NCBI GenBank assembly: GCA_018806985.1
Contig: JADANN010000449.1
Location: forward strand, 354,615-418,614
Direction of reading: 5' to 3'
Source of the DNA: Angiostrongylus vasorum
Lineage: Eukaryota > Nematoda > Chromadorea > Rhabditida > Metastrongylidae
Length of the DNA stretch: 64,000 nt
Below the pieces are notes generated by a model that made no database searches, was not told where the DNA came from, and saw only the letters and a program-made list of their open reading frames with translations. Position numbers and translations under genes: made by a program. This document shows, piece by piece, positions 11,201-23,470 of this stretch (its first letter is position 1; each line of letters begins with the position of its first letter).

Positions 11201-14200
11201 CTCTTTGAAGTTTATTAATCAACTTTGTTCATCAGTATATTTATTGTAGGGATGCCTAGCTGCATTTTTGAATCAGTAAATGAGTACTTAAGTAAGTCAT
11301 TCATGAAAACGAAGTAAAAGAAGTTCATAGTCGTCACTCGATATTTCCTTTAGACGCCGTCAACATCATCAACAGTCTAGTTTCTTCAAGTGTACATTAA
11401 TAAAAACCTTGATGGATCTTCCATCAGTGTAATGTAAACCAAAAGAGAAAATCGCTCTTTCTTCTTTCTTGTTCACAACGTAGCAGTAAAAGTCAGCAAA
11501 CCACATTACGCTCCCACCCGATCTTAGATTCACTGATTTCCGATCTAAATTATGACAAAACCAGGGGACAAAAATATGCTTAAAAAGCTTTCATTGGAAT
11601 AAAAAGAGAAAGAATGGAGATTCACATTAGAATTAACATCTCAACGACATGAGAGAGCCGTTTGTAAGTCTACAACCAACGAGTCATATACGACTCGTAC
11701 ATAGCCATAAGTAGTTCACGTTTCACCTTTTGTTACAAACTAAAATAAAAACTGCTGGGTCTCGCTCGCGAGCCCACGTGGACGCGTGGACCAGTCCCAC
11801 TCGTAATAGCACTTTTTGATCAATATGGCGTTTATTTAGAATAAAAACTGTTAGAATCGTTGCGCTGACGACAATAAATTCCCTTTTGTTTTTAGTGGAG
11901 TTGTTTTGTTCTAGAACCTAATTTTTTTTGAATCTCCCAAAAACTTATTCCATTCATCAGAGCTGGTGTTTCCAATGTTTCGAATAGAAAAGAAGTTAGC
12001 CATAAAAAAGGATAAAGCTCTCGGCGTTGATTAATCCCCTGAGGGATGCGCCATGCATTCGACTTCATTAAGTATCGTTGTAGGTGAATAAATGCATATC
12101 TGGCCTTTACAATGACTCGCGGTGGCCTACCGATGTATCGAGCCAGTGCTGCTATCCTCACAGACATATCTTCTACCTACTTGCCAACGCCGGAGGGATG
12201 GAAGGCTTGGTGAACCTAGGACGCAAGGATCGATTCCACGTGGCGTGTCGCAGTGGCGCCTCCAACAACTGCGCCCCTGAAGTTAGCCATAGTGAAACAA
12301 ATACAGCACTAACCAGCTCGCATAATTCAGTCAAAAAACTCGCAAGCATAGTGACTAATGGAACACGATTCCAAAGAAATTAAATCGTTTTTAGACCACA
12401 CCGATGTTCTTCTATAAGTCACTGAGGTTTCCAATGGGGCCGGGAAGGGGATCCGCACGAGGAAATCGCTCAAAAACGTGTTTTAAGCGAGAAAAACGCA
12501 AAAAAAGCACCGCTCACTCGAAGTGCACGAGTTGTCGGTTTGGACGCTATAAAACGCTTCCGAATGCGGTTTTCGCTATTCGCAGCCGGCTGTCACTTCG
12601 TTGCGCACATTTGCAAAAATCTCACGTCGGCTACTGTAGCCGCGGACGAGTTGTCGCGGAAAACTTCAAAAAACGCGATTTTCTCTGTTCCGACGCTATT
12701 TCCAGCCGGCTGTCACCATTGCTGGACTGCCCAATGCACCGCAAAGAAGAAAAATGCAGAAGTTTTTATGTAACCGAGGACTGTTTCCAGCCTCTACGGA
12801 TCTCGTTAGGTTCCACAATAATATTACGGTATTCAGTGTCGGCCGAGATAATGCTAGCGAGTTTCGACCCATTAAGCTCTAATCGCAACGGATTCTGATA
12901 CGTAGAAATCAGATGTGTTGATTCCCGAAAAAAAATTAGACCTTAATAGATCCTAGAACTGTTTTTATAGTCTCCAGAAATCTCGCTGTTTTCCTCTATA
13001 ATACTACGCTATTCGGTGTATTTTCACGTAGAGCTAGCGAGTTTCGATCCATTAAAATCTAATCGCGACGGATTCTGATACGTAGAAATCAGATGTGTTG
13101 ATTCCCGAAAAAATTAGACCTTAATGGGTTCGTTCCATGCGGCAGCCACGTAGAATTGAGCGTTGGACGTTGTGTTATTCAAAGGTGACTAAATTCGGCG
13201 GATGGCTGCCATACGAACTCAATAAAGGTCAACGAAGTCATTAGTTATGTGTACTTTGTTTTACCGCAAGAACACTTTCTTCACCGAATAACAAAGACCC
13301 CATGTCTGGATTGCTGTACAGTAGAAATGGATTCCCAACAACAATCAATAAAGTTTAGCGTGGTAACTGGATCAATACACTCCTAAGAAATTGGGAAATC
13401 GGCAACAAAGAATGGTACGATGACAATATTGTCTTGGATTACTGAGCTAACATGAGGCTATCATGAAGTATTATTCAGCTAAAGTCTCTACGCTTTCGTT
13501 TTCCTCGAAGCCGGATTAACTCGAATCGATTGTCCGTTCGTTCCGTCCAAGCCATTCATTCTTGCGATGAAGATTTCCGTTGTCGCACCGAGTCGAATCT
13601 GATGCTGTGGAACAACACTCGCATGGTGTCTCCACTCGGCGTTGTCCTTTTATGCAGGGCGTTTGTTAATCTATTGCCATCTAACACGGTCTGCTGATTT
13701 GCTTCCATGGTGCAATGCATCTTGGAGAAGTAGGTTTTCTACTACCTGGCACATAACTGAAGTATACTAGCTCGAGCTAACTTAATAATTCAACTTCGTG
13801 TTAGCGTAATAATCGAAGACAATTCCCACTATTTTGCAGAAATACTGTCGCGGAATCGAGAAACTGTACCAAAAACTACAGCGTTTTGAAGCCACTGGTC
13901 AACACAGAGTATCCAATGCTTTTTGCCTTTCACGACAATGCTCGACCGTCCATGGTACAGAGTACCGCTTAAAGGCCGGACACATCACTCAACCCGCCAC
14001 CTACCGAGATACTCTTCGGAAACCATGCTAGTGGCCACACGCTTTCGAAGAATTTGTGGCCTCAAAACTTTAATACAGAGTAGTAAATAAATCTGTACCT
14101 CGCTAATGATAACCTCGATTAACAAAGTTGTGCATGAGCCAACTTATAACATTTCAAGAACGCCGCCATAATACTTGGCTCCCTCTAATCGCATAATGCA

Positions 14201-17200
14201 TAGCTTATTACAGACAAACTCCAATGTTTATATCGAAAATCCATAAATGAAGCACACCGAATAAAACTAGATGACTTCCCATATCCGAGAAAAAAAAAAC
14301 TAATAAGGTTACCAAGAACTCATTCTTCTAAAGTAAAACCACGAATACTTTTGCTGTCCCATGGCAGTTTATCTCGACAGGAAGCCAATCACCAAAAATA
14401 AAACTAATACTTGTGAAAAGAAGCGATACCCATTATACAAGGGACCATAAAAGGAGAGCCATAAGTGCTCAAATGAGCATGTAAACATAAATATTATATA
14501 AATAATAAGCATAGATAACTAGATCTAAAACACGCAGTTAATCACAGATGCTTGGTGGAGCCGCAGTAGCTCCAAAAATACTTAGCGCAAAACTTCCAGG
14601 ACGCTATATATTTGCGGTCAACATTTGAGCGTTAAATAACTTCACTCTTGCACTATCAAATATTATTGTCGAATGCTGTATTGTCAATCTCCAAACGTAC
14701 GGCACAAAGAAATCCACAGTGTTTTCGTCTTCTACGTACCTAAACAGAAGAGACACAATAGATAAGGAACGACGAACGAAGTACCACCAAAACTTGTACC
14801 AACTTCATGACGACCTATGGAAAGAAGGAACTACGCATATTGCGATTGCAAACTGTGGAAGAAAAATGGTTTAAGAATACCTATTCTGAATTAAATTTAA
14901 AAACTTTTTAGAATGTCCACAAGCGGTCATACGAAAACAAGAACTCTCAAACTAAAAGAAGGTGCATTTCATTATACGTTTCCGAAACATGATGTTGGGT
15001 AGCAACAGAAAACTCTCCACACAACTATATGGCGCTACTTATAGCATAAACTATACCTCCTTATCAGTGAACAATCTCGAGAGAAAAAGGAGAATTCGTA
15101 AACAGTTAAAGATGTGTTCGTTAAATGGAGGACATTTTCGTCCTATTTGCCGAATTTTAAAGCATCAATATTAAAGAAAACTAGTGCATACTGTAGTCAC
15201 TTTTACTTACTGCCTATTCATTTTCAGGGTAGGGTATGTTGTGAAATATAAGCACAATGACACTGAGACATTCGCAAAACTCCGGAAGGCAGGTGTCTTC
15301 TAGAAAGGCGAAACGAAGAAACAGCATGGTGTGGTGGTGAACATGTTAGCTCTTGGAAAGGGTAATAACGGGTTCGATCACCACCTCAGAGATCTGTGGT
15401 CAGAGTTTTGAAAATATCTCAGCATCATCGTGGTTTCATGCACAATCTTGAAAATCTCGTTGAAAAGCTTTTCAAACCCAGATCAGTTAGAAATCTCCCA
15501 TTTTTTTTACACTCATCTGCAAAAACAAATAAGGAAAGCTGCAAGTAATTCAATATTAGCTTTTGTCTGAAAAAAGATGTCAAGCGAAAACCAATAAACC
15601 ATCTATATGCTCTAGGTTCAACACCGCTGTTTTTACAACATTTCAAAAGATTAAACAAAAAATGGTTTTTTAAAATATTTTAGACCATAATAATATCTGG
15701 TCATTAGCCTACAGATCAAGTACTTTACACTCCATGTGGTAATAAACCTTGGTAATCAGATCAAAACAAATAAAACACTAATAGCACAACGTTGAATACC
15801 TAAATCGCAGCTCAGGGAATTTAGTGAGTCGATCTGTTGGTAAAACCACTGCCTCTTTTTCAATCACTTCCATCATAGCAGCACCATCACCAGCCTTCAC
15901 ATGTACTACTTTGGAAGAAAAATGTGATATGACGAGCATTATGTTCTTGAGTAGATCCTAAAATCGCACCCAGTGACGTTCATGTCAAGAAACCTACACT
16001 AAACTGCAATAGAATTGCACACCGAGAATAAAACTGGGTCACCACAAACCTGAAACATAGGATGATGTTGATATGAATCGAAAAGACTACGATGATACAA
16101 GAGCGTGTATACGAGGTGAGGATTGTTACGGAGATTTCCACACAGTGCACTATTGATGATCTCCAAGAGTGTCCGAATTCCTTCTTCTAAGGCAGTAACA
16201 TCATCGTGCTGAAGGTTAACGGATAAAGGATACTTTTCGACATTGGTACTAATGTTGTTCACGACAATCACTACTCAAATCATGGAGATGATAAATGACC
16301 TTGACCTCATTAACGACCTTAAAACACAACAAGCAAGTTAGCAGCGACCTTCAAACAAATATTAATTAGTTGCAACTGACATAGAACGGAGACTTTCCGT
16401 CCGCTGGCTCCTGTTCGGAACCCTGCCGCATATGCTCTACCATTTTGACATGGCGCTTTGTCAACAATTCCAGAAGAGAAACTAATTTCTGACAAACGAT
16501 AGGTGAGAGGTTTTTGAAGCAAGACGACATATTTGCAAGGGCAGCCAAACAATTTGTGTGTAAGTACCGATCCTAAACAAGCTATGATTAGCTGTTACTC
16601 AGATAGCCTCAAATATCTCGGTGTACGAAGAAGTCAAATTTATGGTAGCCTGGATTGAAATAGGTTTCAGAGAAACAAAATTAACTAACTCTCATCCGAA
16701 TTGCATTCTTATGAACCGTACGCACGAAAACCATAACACAAAGACCACCGAGGGATATTTCTCTCAGAGGACGATCACTATCGAGCCAATTAACATCATG
16801 TATCATGGTCTCGTGAATAATTTTGCAGAAGAAATCGTCTTCACTAAGAATGAGCATCACTATTAGAGCGAGATACATATGATGCGAATTTGAAGACAAT
16901 GAGGTAACGCCGTCATGCAGAATTTTTCAACACAGGGGCAAGACCTATGTAAAAAAAGACGATATGAGACCGAATCAATCAAATAAAAATCATATTGACA
17001 CCTACAAAAGAACGAAGTAATAAGAACCCAGTTCTTCTTAGTCAACAACAAAAAAAAGGACATTATTAAATTCATAACCGTAGGTAGACAATATTTACAC
17101 GTAGCAACTCAACAACTTGGAGAAATTCCAAAGTTGTACTACCTCTTACGACGAGAAAATGATCTACCGTGGCCGTTTATAAACACTAGTTGGTAACTGC

Positions 17201-20200
17201 GATATCTCCAGAAAACGAAAACCGAAAAGTAGCGTCCAATCAGGCTCCTCTTTAACGTTCAGTTCATCCCTGTGGTTAACTGCTTTACTAACGCTAAGGA
17301 GTGTTATTGGGTGTCGAAGTTACACGTAAGGTAAGTTGTTCACCGCCGAAGTGAAAGAAGCCTAGTAGCACCACTGTTAATCCAATCTCCCATATACAAG
17401 CCTGATTTCACTTAGTAGATAAGTGAACGGGTCCTCATATCACTAAAAACAGCTGTATTCGTAGGTGGAAAAGATTTATGGACAGCACTGATGAAAAAAA
17501 ATGAAATTTTGGTCAGTTCTCGATCCCGTTGAACTTCGAATGGTGCAAAAAAATGACTTGAAAATCCTAATAACAAGAGTGGCAAATGGGAGGAAGAATT
17601 GCACAGAAAGGAAGCAGTAGCGTGGGTCACATCCGGGCCTCTCAAAGAAATCACCGACCAATTAATGGACGCAAAACTCCGCGCTCACCTTTTCCACTCA
17701 ACAGTTCTCCCAGCACCCTACTATGCAGCACCGACGTGAGCCTTATTCCAAAAACATCAAGAAATCCTCAGATCACCCACAGAGCGCCTAAACGATGTCT
17801 ACTGAAATTTAACCGCCACTCACATCTAACCGGAACGCACAGTTCAGATTTTCGGAGCCAATCCCCATCTTCAGTATCCACGAGAATATAATATGATAAC
17901 GAAACACAGATGGGTCAGTCATACAATAAGAAAAACATAACAGATAGACGAAAAGAGCAACAGAGGGAACTGCAAGAGAATCCAAGCGTTCTCTTAGACG
18001 ATCACTCAAATGATAGGCGGACATGTTCCTGACTAACGTCAACCATCTGTAATCGCAGATGGAAAAGCTTTTACGAACTCGGAATAGTTACTTCGGACGT
18101 CACCGTGTTCGACACCACTACAGATGACGCCTGCGAGAGAGAGAAACGAATGGATTGTGCTGGAGCTCGCCTCACCAAGGCAGACGTTCCATCCAAGCAT
18201 CCAAATAACTAGTACATAGTGACAGATTGTGGTAGCATCAAGGAATGTCGCCGTCATTTTCAAAGACACAGTAGCATCATAGATACTGTCACCTACATAG
18301 ATAAAGAACAAAAGATAAAGCTCTCGGCATGTGAGATGCGTCATGCGTTCCACTTTAATAAGCATCCTTCGAGGTGAATGGTGAATGAATGCGTATCTGG
18401 CCTATATAATGACTCGCGGTAGCCTAATGATATATCAAGTTAGCTTTGTTACATTCCCAGACAAGTCTGGTACCAATCTACCGAACCGGGAAGGATGGAC
18501 GACTTGGTGAGCCTCGGGTGCGGGGGATCGACCCTATGTGTGTTGCAGGGCGCCGCTAACCACTATGCTACATGTGTTCCTGTCTTGCATAAATAACATT
18601 AGAAATTATTTACTAGGCCGCCCTTCCTTGACAATTTCATATTCTTGAAGAACAAATTTTCAAGAATTCAATTAAGCAATGGAGAAGAAAAAACTGCGGA
18701 ACGATTAAAGACAACATGGGCAACAAGGTGTTAGCGAGAAGGAAAACATAGGGTATGAACTACCAGGTTTCTGCGAAAGCACACTGACGCGCTCTGTTTT
18801 GTGTACAACGAGCACAAAGCGTCCTCTAGATATCACATCAATATACAATTAAGCTGAAAACCGCAGTGCGATCGTAGAGGAATGTCAGATCGTTACGGTC
18901 CAGTGGAGTGCTTATGTCAAAAGCCAATCAGCAACCTATAAACACTTTGAAGAAAACCGATAAACGGTGGGCCAGTTGGCACACAAACTGTAGGAAGGGT
19001 CTCCATCAGCAACTGAGGTGTTCCCTTAAGCTCAACATTCATACAACGAATCTGAGCTCTATAGGTGACAAACATGAAAGAAAACATCGAAAGTAAAGAA
19101 GTACCATAAGTGGAAATAAACAATTCGCATAAGTATGAGCCTCCCACTTTATAAAACTTTTGGTACAATATTTTTCTCGAACAGTTAATCTCACAAAAAA
19201 ATGAAAAAAACAAAGAAAAACTCACGAGATTCTCAAGATTTATCCTTGACAATACAAAGTTCCTGAAGCCAGAATTACGATGTAGCAATAAATATAGTAG
19301 AAGCATAGGTGGTTCTTGACATGCAGTGGCACAAAGCCGTTCATATAAAGAGTTATAATCTAGTTTAAATGTGACTTTTTCCGCACCGAGACTGGAAACC
19401 TCTTGCGAGTTTTGAAACAGAGCCAATGTTTCCTTAAAGGGATTACAGCCTTTGGCCGGATGATGACAAGCAAGGTTTAGTAACAGAAGAATGCTTAAAC
19501 TACCGAGTGTTAGCGGATAATCCTGAGCAGTACCAGGATCTTCTTCTTCACTAGTCGCTGCTTGTACAAGTGACCAGAATGAAGCTGTAGAGGAACAGAC
19601 TATTTCGAACAGAAAATATGAATATACCCTAGAAGAAACAACGATTCCAAAGTGTATACCTGCTATCTGAAGAACAATACTTCCTTCATTGGTTTTCTTC
19701 AGGGGATAATATTCATTGTTATGGACCAAATAGTTATAAAGCAACGTCTTCGTGAGAACAGCAGCCCGCCTGCTACTAAATAGATGTTTACATCTTGACA
19801 TGTAATTTTGGAATAAGTGACAATAACATCGACACGGTCCAAACTATAGCGATAAAACTAGACCTAGCAAAATTAAGGGAGGAACATACCAAGCTCCGAT
19901 AATGAAGTAGGAGAAAACTACTGAGGTGTTTACAACTGTTTCGTTATATAACTGCGAGCTAAGCATGACGATGAGACATTTAACACATTCGACGTGGATC
20001 GCCATAGTACTTTCACTTAATAAAAAAAAGAGTGAAACTTCAATCTCACATGATGACAAAGATAAGCAGTGTTCTCATTTATGGACAAAATAAGAGATTC
20101 ACGGTCGAGTTTAGTTGAATTTTTCAGAAAATAAACCAAAGACAAGGCGACATGGATGGAAAGTCACGATATGTTTACAGCGGTTTCTAAAAAAGGGGTG

Positions 20201-22574
20201 AAATCAAATGTTTCGATGATTATTTACAGATACAAGCGAGTAATGTTATAGAAATTGACACAGAATATTAGTCCTTAATGCAACCACTTTTTCACCTACT
20301 GCCAAGTCTTTTCATGGCAGGACATTACGTAAACACAATGATTCTGAGATATTTGGAAAACTCCGGGACGCAAGTATATGTGGTGGAAATCGAACACACT
20401 ATTACCCTTTACCAGGGGCTAACACACGTTCATCACCACACCATGGATCATTCGTTTCGCGCTTCTTTCAGCCGTATTTTAACCTATAGGTGCTATCAGC
20501 AATCACTCGTCAACGGAACTGATCTAAAAAACATAAATCAGCATTGGACCTAACTAAGCTAAAACTGTAGTACAAATCAAAGTGTAGGGTAATGGCGTGT
20601 TCGATCCCCACAGCAGACACCTGCGCTCCGGAATTTTTCACATATCTCAGCATCACTGTGGTTAATGGTCCGCAATGTCAAAAATATGTTTAAAACAAAT
20701 TCCTTCTCAACCTTTAACTCCAAATACACACAATTGAGCCAACAATTGAGGGTTTTCACTTGATTATGCTACAGTTCTAGGGTTTGAAGCTTAAGAACTT
20801 TCAAACTGCTAGGAAAACTGTTAACCGACTTGTGAAAGGTCTGGTAGTTTTGATTAACAAAGCAAGTTTTATTACATTTATAATCTATACCTCTGTTTAA
20901 CTTCTATTCAACTCGTATTTGTTGCATGACTACAACTGTTGTACAACATAACTGCTTCTCTATAGTTTACTCATACCAGCCCCAGACATGGCGGTTCGCA
21001 GTGAATAATGTCATCATCCTGCCTAATTCAAAGTTTTTCCCAGAACTGAAGAAATTGTGGTGTATTATTCTATTTGGTGCTCGTGAAACAATCAACATGA
21101 TGCTTCTTGATGCGAACCTGAAAAGTGTTTTGGACCACATCTTAGTTTAGTAATGTGCAGAATGTCGTCGGTTATCCTATAGATCCACTACTCACCATGC
21201 GTCATAGTGATCAAATGACGGATGCTCTGTGCTGTTCAAAGCAGGAGCAATATAGACTTCATAATAACAAGGCCGTGTACCGCAGCTGTTAGAGGGACGC
21301 TTTGCAATACACATAGGATCGGTCCCGCGCCCCAGGCTCATAAAACCTTCCATCCCTCCGGAGCCGGCAAATTAATACCAGACTTGTCTGGGAGGATAGC
21401 ATCACTGGCTCGATACATCGGCAGGGCACCGCGAGTCATTGTATAGGTCAGATGTGCACCCAATCACCTCTAACGATGTTCAGGGAAGTCGAATTCATGG
21501 CACATCTCTCAAGGATTGATCAAATCCGAAAGCTTTATCCTTTATCCTTTAATAAAGACATGTTTGTCATTTATTCAATTCATATGGTAGCCGGCTTTCC
21601 GTTTTTTCGACGCTCCATTTCTGGTCAAATGTTTCGAAAACGTTGCTTTACATAGCTCTTGTACAATCTGAACTCTATACAATTAGATGGGACACCCCAA
21701 ATCGACGGCCTGACCTGTACTGAGGCCATTTTCTTACGTTTGGCAACTCTTCTCTCTTTCCTTATTGCTCTTAAATAATCCAGTTTTTTGATGATTGGAC
21801 AGAAAGACACGTAATGTAAATGTCCACTCACTTTACTGGTAGCTCAGCAAGAATATCAATTAGAGTGTCAAGGAGTTTCTCAGCAGTATTGCTATATTGG
21901 CATTCACAATCCGAATCGTTCTCCGATTCTGCTGAAAACCAAACTTGTCGTTAATATTTCTAAAGCTTCTAACACCCTTAATAAATTTGAAAAATGGTCA
22001 ATAGTAGACGAAAAAGTGCCACATTCATCTCTAGAAGAACCCACAGAAGAAGAGCCAGCCGAGACCGAACTCGCGAATGCCTTGACAAATTCAGTTTCGG
22101 TCATTCGTTGCGTCAGAAACTTGCATATATAACGTAGAATAATCAAAGCATTCGAAGCTTGCCAGAGGAAAATTATACTGAAAACGAAGTTTCTTATGAG
22201 AATGAAGTGTTTCTGATAGTCCGGGAAGAACGACGTTTGGAATTTTTGCACTGAGCGAAAGAGTAGACTAGATGTCAAACTGACTTCTCGAATTTTTCAG
22301 ACGTCTTCAGTTCTTTTGAAAGCCGTAGAAATACTCGTATAAATGCCGCAAAATTCCCACTGGTCTGAGTATTATACATTAACGAATTCAAAAAGTCGTT
22401 TAATGAGGCGTCGAAATCGTGCAGTTGTGCCGTATCGTGATCATCTATCTTTAGATTGAAAGATAACAGCTTGTTCCAGAAAGGATCATTGTCGCTGATC
22501 GATTCTGGACCTGAAAACTTCTTCAACGGTCCATTATCGGCTATCACAGTGTCTGAGCTAATTCTCCCTCCCAT
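8296..22574 (-). CDS. DYM: Dymeclin, 11 coding exons, one in-frame TGA
   Basis: Orthologue of dymeclin, a peripheral Golgi/trafficking protein (DYM is mutated in human Dyggve-Melchior-Clausen disease). Exons in transcript order: 22285-22574, 21908-22177, 19890-20015, 19660-19775, 19226-19599, 16690-16944, 16381-16572, 16050-16232, 15800-15957, 14641-14739, 8296-8347; phases close at about 704 codons (human about 669). Diagnostic segments: N terminus MGG then SGPESISDNDPFWN (the Gly2 suggests N-myristoylation); WQASNALIIL; SLYERLCATA; NSHHMYLALIV; LAALANMS; LVYTLLYHRSLF; LPTDRLTKFPELRFRYVE; FFVPYVW; and a short final exon ending GLFYGNSDLICDF. Exon 6 carries TGA at 16927-16929 inside an otherwise conserved stretch. 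The exon 10 donor (GTTATT), the exon 7/8 junction and the exon 2/3 junction are less certain. The last intron is 6.3 kb. Confidence 0.95.
9328..9600 (+). repeat. Family A tRNA-type SINE, well preserved
   Basis: The best-preserved head: A-box-like CTGTGGCGCAGTGGTTGGAG, B-box-like GGAATCGATCCC, body GGGGTCGGCAATACCAGACT, and 3' part GATTGATCAACGTCGAAAGC. It lies in the last dymeclin intron. Confidence 0.8.
9795..10345. repeat. Family D SINE pair, tail to tail
   Basis: The plus copy at about 9795-10130 contains GACTCGACCAACATTCAGCG, CCTCAAGCAGCAGCCGAA and GCTGGGATCCGCACAG-like sequence. A partial minus copy at about 10195-10345 contains CATTCGATTCGTTTCC and AATGCCAGTCGAGTCGATTC. It lies in the last dymeclin intron. 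Confidence 0.65.
10790..11137 (+). pseudogene. RTE-type LINE, 3' end of reverse transcriptase protein
   Basis: The plus strand encodes the C-terminal tail common to nematode RTE-type endonuclease/reverse-transcriptase proteins. Seen in order: RAVSDWIPRDVKRTTGRP, RWSEFFTESLE, RVARASRMH, an in-frame TGA, TFARDKEKW, and WPLESLDDQRN before a terminal stop. The family usually has Trp where the TGA stands (TGG to TGA). The upstream part, from about 10790, is rearranged. It is a dead 5'-truncated fragment inside the last dymeclin intron. The assignment rests on remembered family motifs. Confidence 0.7.
12008..12285 (-). repeat. Family A SINE, minus copy
   Basis: Read on the minus strand it has GGGGCGCAGTTGTTGGAGGC (A-box region), GGAATCGATCC (B box), the CCGGCGTTGGCAAGTAGGTA core region, and the ATTAATCAACGCCGAGAGCT end. 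The right side adjoins the CpG-rich block at 12.4 kb. Confidence 0.75.
12390..13135. repeat. CpG-rich block with a 180-bp tandem duplication
   Basis: Two units with a period of exactly 180 bp (GGATTCTGATA at 12890-12900 and 13070-13080) share GCTAGCGAGTTTCGA, ATCAGATGTGTTGATTCCCG and AATTAGACCTTAAT. To the left, around 12525-12720, there are two copies of CGAGTTGTCG...GACGCTAT...CAGCCGGCTGTCAC. The local base composition is much richer in CG than the surroundings. A 164-codon open frame here is treated as chance, because it has no family resemblance and runs through the repeats. It may be a non-autonomous DNA transposon or a satellite seed; its identity is unknown. Confidence 0.6.
13834..13975 (+). 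pseudogene. Possible mariner-like transposase fragment
   Basis: The plus strand encodes KYCRGIEKLYQKLQRFEATG and then, after a one-base frame change, MLFAFHDNARPSM. The FHDNARP block resembles the catalytic HDNARPH region of mariner-family transposases, preceded by the usual Y-C-x(n)-L-x-x-L segment. Both ends are degraded and no terminal inverted repeats were found. It lies in the last dymeclin intron. Similarity is short, so the call is tentative. Confidence 0.4.
15200..15445. repeat. Family B SINE, head-to-head pair
   Basis: The minus part at 15200-15300 runs from the tail complement TTTTACTTACTGCC to GAAGGCAGGTGTCTTCT. The plus part, from 15302, has GGCGAAACGAAG, CATGGTGTGGTGGTGAAC, the B box GGGTTCGATCACC, and CTCAGCATCATCGTGGTT. 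It lies in the intron between dymeclin exons 9 and 10. Confidence 0.75.
16945..19225. other. 2.3-kb dymeclin intron 5
   Basis: It holds one family A copy (18313-18580) and otherwise AT-rich sequence. The remaining open frames around 17.4-18.3 kb show no recognisable domain and no paired splice sites, and are taken as chance. Confidence 0.6.
18313..18580 (-). repeat. Family A SINE, minus copy
   Basis: Plus-strand landmarks: AAAGCTCTCGGCATGTGAGA, GTATCTGGCC, ACTCGCGGTAGCC, CAGACAAGTCTGGTACCAAT (complement of the shared core), and CGGGGGATCGACCCTATGTG (B box region). Confidence 0.75.
20278..20680. repeat. Family B SINE pair in dymeclin intron 2
   Basis: A full minus copy lies at 20278-20515 (CTGCCAAGTC... 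GGAAATCGAACACACTATTA ... CAGCAATCACTCGTCAAC). It is followed by a plus 3' fragment at 20580-20680 (GTGTTCGATCCCCAC ... CTCAGCATCACTGTGGTTAA). About 65 bp separate the two in divergent orientation. Confidence 0.72.
21270..21555 (+). repeat. Family A SINE
   Basis: Degraded A box, B-box-like GGATCGGTCCCGCGCC, core GCAAATTAATACCAGACTTG and TCTGGGAGGATAGCATCACT, and the 3' end GGATTGATCAAATCCGAAAG with a TTTATCCTTTATCC tail. It lies in dymeclin intron 2. Confidence 0.78.
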
Positions 22575-23129
22575 ATTGGCACTGAAAAGAAAACCATGAA
22601 TAGACTGAAGGTGTTAGAAGAAAGCAGTAATCCCAACTGGAGCATAAAACATGCTATAAGAAAGAAACATTTCCACAGAATGGAATAAAGACATGGTTCA
22701 TACTGACACGAAAATGCAACGGAAATTCCGGAGAAAGCATGACCCATGGTAACAACTCGCGCCATAGCAGTTTGCCTGATCAGGGAAAGATGCCAGGTGA
22801 AACTCGTCCCAACATTTGTCTCAAATATTTGCAGTATACCATTTTGGTGGGATTTTCGGTATTTGTGGCAAACGTTATGGATAGTTGCGGTTAGTGGTGC
22901 ACAACAACTGCTAACTTAAGGACTCTTAAGCGACATAAGAACATGGGTTGCTAGGGGAACAGTTAGAGTGCCCTTGATCTTCTTGTGGTGGTTATATTCT
23001 CGACAAGAACATACTTTTTAGTGTTGGTCCGTGTGTTTGCTTCACGACGTCATATTATTCGCTGTCCTAAGGAAAGAAAAAGAAGTATTTCGGCCTCACT
23101 ACTCGTTTACTGGCATGAAAAAAGGGCTG

Positions 23130-23470
23130 GTAGTGTACTAGCAGTAGTGATACCGTTCATCACGAGCGGAGTGTTGGTTCGACTCCTCTCCAGGTTTACC
23201 AGACCTCTCATCCTTCTGGGGATTGGGAAATCAGATTTTTCTGAGAACAGCATACTCCTGTAATCCAAATAACAGCGCCCTAGCCAGACCATCTTAGGAT
23301 ACCAGGGAAAATCGACTCGAAGACAAAAGGAAACCCTCGAGCTGCAGAAGAACCCGCGCTTGAAAAGTTCAAAGATCTTGGTGGATGATGTGCGCGAAGA
23401 AACGAATAGAATGCAAGAAGGACTGGGATCCCCACAGCGGATCTAAAGATGGGTCTTGCAAAAAGTAGCT
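23130..23470 (+). repeat. Family D SINE, plus copy
   Basis: GTAGTGATACCGTTCATCAC head, B-box-like GTTGGTTCGACTCC, GGATACCAGGGAAAATCGAC, CTGGGATCCCCACAGCGGAT near the 3' end. About 370 bp upstream of a minus-strand copy. Confidence 0.7.

Noticed and set aside
12404..12898. 164-codon open frame in the CpG-rich block
   Set aside because: It crosses the tandem repeats, has no recognisable domain, and its composition follows the local repeat.
16927..16929. Selenocysteine at the dymeclin TGA
   Set aside because: Dymeclin is not a selenoprotein family and nematodes are known to have almost none; no SECIS-like structure was sought or seen, and an error or null allele is simpler.
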